From positions 1-8,652 of the forward strand of contig JAPYTH010000042.1 of assembly GCA_029936295.1 (NCBI GenBank): DNA of 8,652 nucleotides, written 5' to 3'. Both the position numbers and the translations under genes were made by a program. The notes under the pieces are model-generated. The model did no database searches. It saw only the letters and a list, made by a program, of their open reading frames with translations, and was not told where the DNA came from. Positions 7,071 through 8,652 of the stretch are shown in pieces (position 1 is the stretch's first letter; every line of letters begins with the position of its first letter). The DNA is from TMED109 sp015660425 (GTDB lineage Bacteria; Pseudomonadota; Alphaproteobacteria; TMED109).

Positions 7071-8024
7071 TTATTTATCTTTATCAGTATTAATTTTGGT
7101 AAGATTCTTTCTCACTAGATAAAGAGGACGGTCTCTGGCTTCAAAGTAAATTCGGGATTGTATTTCAGCAACTAATCCTATAAAAATACATAGTAAACCT
7201 GACATAGAGAAAAACACTACTAATAAAGGCAAGGGTGTAAGTATAAAAGAGATGTTCATAAATATTTTAAGAAATATAGCTAACAAGAATAATAAAAAAG
7301 CTATTAAAAACATCAGCAATCCAAATTGGCCAAAAAGATGAATAGGTCTATCTAAAGATTTGTCAAAAAACCGGATAACTAATAAATCTAATATGACTCT
7401 GGGTATTCTAGATAATCCATATTTAGTTTTACCTGCAGTTCGAGGATGATGATGAACAGCTACTTCGGTAACTTTTGCTCCCTCCCAAGATGCGTATATA
7501 GGAATAAATCTATGCATTTCTCCATAAAGTTTAATATCATTTAGGATGTCTTTTCTGTACGCTTTTAAAGTACATCCATAATCGTGCAAATGAATACCTG
7601 AAATCTTAGAGATTAGCATATTTGCTATTTTAGAAGGTATTATCCGAGTAAATTTTTTATCAGACCTAATTTTTCTCCAGCCAGAAACTACATCATACCC
7701 TTCATTGATTTTTTCAATTAACATGGGAATATCTTTTGGATCATTTTGCAAATCTCCATCCATTGGAATAACTATATTTCCTTTTGAATGGTCAAATCCC
7801 GCCTGCATTGCGGCTGTTTGTCCATAATTTCTTCTAAGATTTATTAGTTTTATATGAGCATTACTTTTGCTTATAGCTTGTATCTCTTTTTCTGAGTTGT
7901 CAGTACTTCCGTCATTAATAAATAATACTTCATATTCAATACCTGATAACGCTTTCAAAATAGATTCAGCTAATTTAGCTATGTTAGCTTCTTCATTATA
8001 AATTGGTATTACTATAGAAATCAT
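7071..8024 (-). CDS. Polyprenyl-phosphate glycosyltransferase (GtrB/DPM1/ArnC-like GT2)
   Basis: A 317-residue GT2 enzyme of the polyisoprenyl-phosphate sugar transferase group. The opening SIVIPIYNEE (3-12), NDGS (37-40), the metal-binding DGDLQNDP (89-96), and DYGCTLKAYR (148-157) followed by H171R are highly typical. R195 and Y202 in the PRTAGKTKYG stretch (194-203) match the RxxGxSky element. Two strong membrane helices follow, at about 231-256 and 262-288, with a basic C-terminal tail (RPLYLVRKN). It should transfer a sugar from a nucleotide donor to undecaprenyl phosphate on the cytoplasmic face, supplying a lipid-linked donor for GT-C enzymes such as the one at 1-1070. It heads the five-gene operon, with AGGA (8034-8031) six bases before the ATG. 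The nucleotide sugar is unknown. The region is about 31% G+C, higher than the operon's distal genes. Confidence 0.93.
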   Translation of the reverse strand: MISIVIPIYNEEANIAKLAESILKALSGIEYEVLFINDGSTDNSEKEIQAISKSNAHIKLINLRRNYGQTAAMQAGFDHSKGNIVIPMDGDLQNDPKDIPMLIEKINEGYDVVSGWRKIRSDKKFTRIIPSKIANMLISKISGIHLHDYGCTLKAYRKDILNDIKLYGEMHRFIPIYASWEGAKVTEVAVHHHPRTAGKTKYGLSRIPRVILDLLVIRFFDKSLDRPIHLFGQFGLLMFLIAFLLFLLAIFLKIFMNISFILTPLPLLVVFFSMSGLLCIFIGLVAEIQSRIYFEARDRPLYLVRKNLTKINTDKDK

Positions 8025-8179
8025 ATTTTATCCTATGACATTATTTTTTATTCTAATAAAGTTAAAAATTATAATGTATGTTATAATTGATTTAACTATA
8101 CAATCATATTAAATGACAAATTTTTATTTTTAAATGACTAAGTTCATCAACTGTTTTAATTATACTATCGGCAAATTTA
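8025..8179. other. Divergent intergenic region, 155 nt
   Basis: This gap lies between the head of the minus-strand operon and the plus-strand ligase-like gene. It is strongly AT-rich. Apart from the palindrome at 8067-8088 I see no riboswitch-like structure, tRNA or further repeat. The last part (8134-8179) contains a 19-codon frame that runs into the ligase-like gene and looks incidental. Confidence 0.5.
8067..8088. promoter_or_regulatory. Palindromic element carrying back-to-back TATAAT boxes (possible divergent promoter)
   Basis: Perfect eight-base inverted repeat AATTATAA (8067-8074) and TTATAATT (8081-8088) with spacer TGTATG, located between the two divergent genes. Each arm contains TATAAT reading outward: 8082-8087 on plus and 8073-8068 on minus. 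The minus box would start transcription near 8061, about 37 nt ahead of the glycosyltransferase ATG; the plus box near 8094, about 86 nt ahead of the ligase-like ATG. Neither has a good -35 hexamer. It could equally be a dyad operator. The symmetry and location raise it above chance, but the base composition makes such sequences common. Confidence 0.35.
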
Positions 8180-8652
8180 ATGTATATTTTTAAAGTAACC
8201 CGTAAATTAGAAGATGTAATTTTTATTTTAATAGGAATGCTTTTTCCTTGGTCTATAATGTTTGCAACCCCTCAATTAAATATTGGGTATTGGGGGCAAG
8301 TAGAGGGCATGATAGTTTTTAATCATTTTGTTTCTGCGATTATTGCTCTACTCATATTAAAAGTAGGAATAAATAATAAGGACATAAGACAGTATTTTGC
8401 TCATCCAATTGTTTTGCTACCAACAGTAATTGGATTATATTCTATTATAGCGAGCGCATTTCATAGGTTACCTGTATTTTCACTTTATGGTTCTCCACAA
8501 TTGGGGCAAGGAGCATTTGGGTATTTTTCTTTATCTTTGTTAACAGTTTTATATTTTTATGTATTTAAAACTAATAAAATAAAGTTACTATTTTTCATTA
8601 ATCTTTTTCTAATTATATTGGTTGTTACTATTGGCAGTTTTTTTCCAGTTAT
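8180..8652 (+). CDS. O-antigen ligase/polymerase-like polytopic membrane protein, 3' end cut by window
   Basis: A frame of 157 complete codons runs off the right edge; I translated it from the ATG at 8180. The in-frame TGA at 8135 and the absence of GTG or TTG between them fix the start, although no clear Shine-Dalgarno precedes it. Hydrophobic segments lie at about 13-30, 48-62, 75-93, 113-129 and 135-153. LYGSPQLGQGAFGYF (102-116), directly before the fourth segment, resembles the loop seen in many Wzy/WaaL-type proteins, where a Gly-Ser and a further Gly precede a helix. Ligases and polymerases of this superfamily have 10-12 helices and act on undecaprenyl-linked glycans in the periplasm; the decisive large loop is beyond the window. 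It could instead be another polytopic exporter. The neighbouring lipid-carrier glycosyltransferase supports the glycan reading. Confidence 0.6.
   Translation, partial: MYIFKVTRKLEDVIFILIGMLFPWSIMFATPQLNIGYWGQVEGMIVFNHFVSAIIALLILKVGINNKDIRQYFAHPIVLLPTVIGLYSIIASAFHRLPVFSLYGSPQLGQGAFGYFSLSLLTVLYFYVFKTNKIKLLFFINLFLIILVVTIGSFFPV

Noticed and set aside
8134..8193. A 19-codon plus-strand frame overlapping the start of the ligase-like gene, considered as a leader peptide
   Set aside because: No ribosome-binding site, no attenuator-like hairpins or run of regulatory codons, and short frames are expected by chance.
1..8652. Transposase, integrase, terminal inverted repeats, CRISPR array, tRNA or rRNA
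   Set aside because: I found no coding motif, cloverleaf or regularly spaced repeat supporting any of these in the window.

Overview
The window is a very AT-rich (about 30% G+C overall, dropping to about 20% locally) bacterial surface-glycan or glycolipid biosynthesis region. It has close gene packing, overlapping or abutting stops and starts, ordinary code use (TGG for Trp; TAA and TAG as stops) and Shine-Dalgarno-type starts. This suits a small AT-rich Gram-negative genome, for example a streamlined marine lineage, but no phylogenetic marker gene is present, so the taxon is open.

Layout, left to right. (1) On the minus strand, cut by the left edge, is a polytopic GT-C (GT39/ArnT-like) membrane glycosyltransferase (start 1070). 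(2) Diverging from it is a two-gene plus-strand unit: a radical SAM protein with a reduced SPASM-type C-terminus (1156-2256, TTG start) and a membrane-anchored GT2 glycosyltransferase (2264-3271). (3) Converging on that pair, with 8 bp between stops, is a five-gene minus-strand operon read from 8024 down to 3280: a GtrB/DPM1-type polyprenyl-phosphate glycosyltransferase, a glutamine-dependent asparagine-synthase-type amidotransferase, a stand-alone Rieske [2Fe-2S] protein, a protein matching the catalytic domain of Rieske oxygenases, and a zinc-ribbon class I SAM methyltransferase. (4) Diverging from the operon head and cut by the right edge is a multi-spanning protein resembling the N-terminus of O-antigen ligases/polymerases (start 8180).

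Inferred joint role: the polyprenyl-phosphate glycosyltransferase charges a lipid carrier, GT-C and ligase-like membrane proteins act on the far side of the membrane, and the amidotransferase, Rieske oxygenase, methyltransferase and radical SAM enzyme decorate a sugar or lipid-linked intermediate. The substrate cannot be read from the sequence.

The most notable point is the Rieske oxygenase. Its two halves lie in the same reading frame with exactly one TAA codon followed at once by ATG (…AAT TAA ATG…), so a normal-sized alpha subunit of about 327 residues is cut in two at the domain boundary. The second half has no Shine-Dalgarno of its own. Both the [2Fe-2S] ligands (CxH…CxxH) and the mononuclear-iron DxxHxxxxH motif are intact. 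It lies in the more AT-rich promoter-distal part of the operon, together with a methyltransferase whose codons 7-10 carry an 11-A homopolymer starting inside the upstream stop codon.
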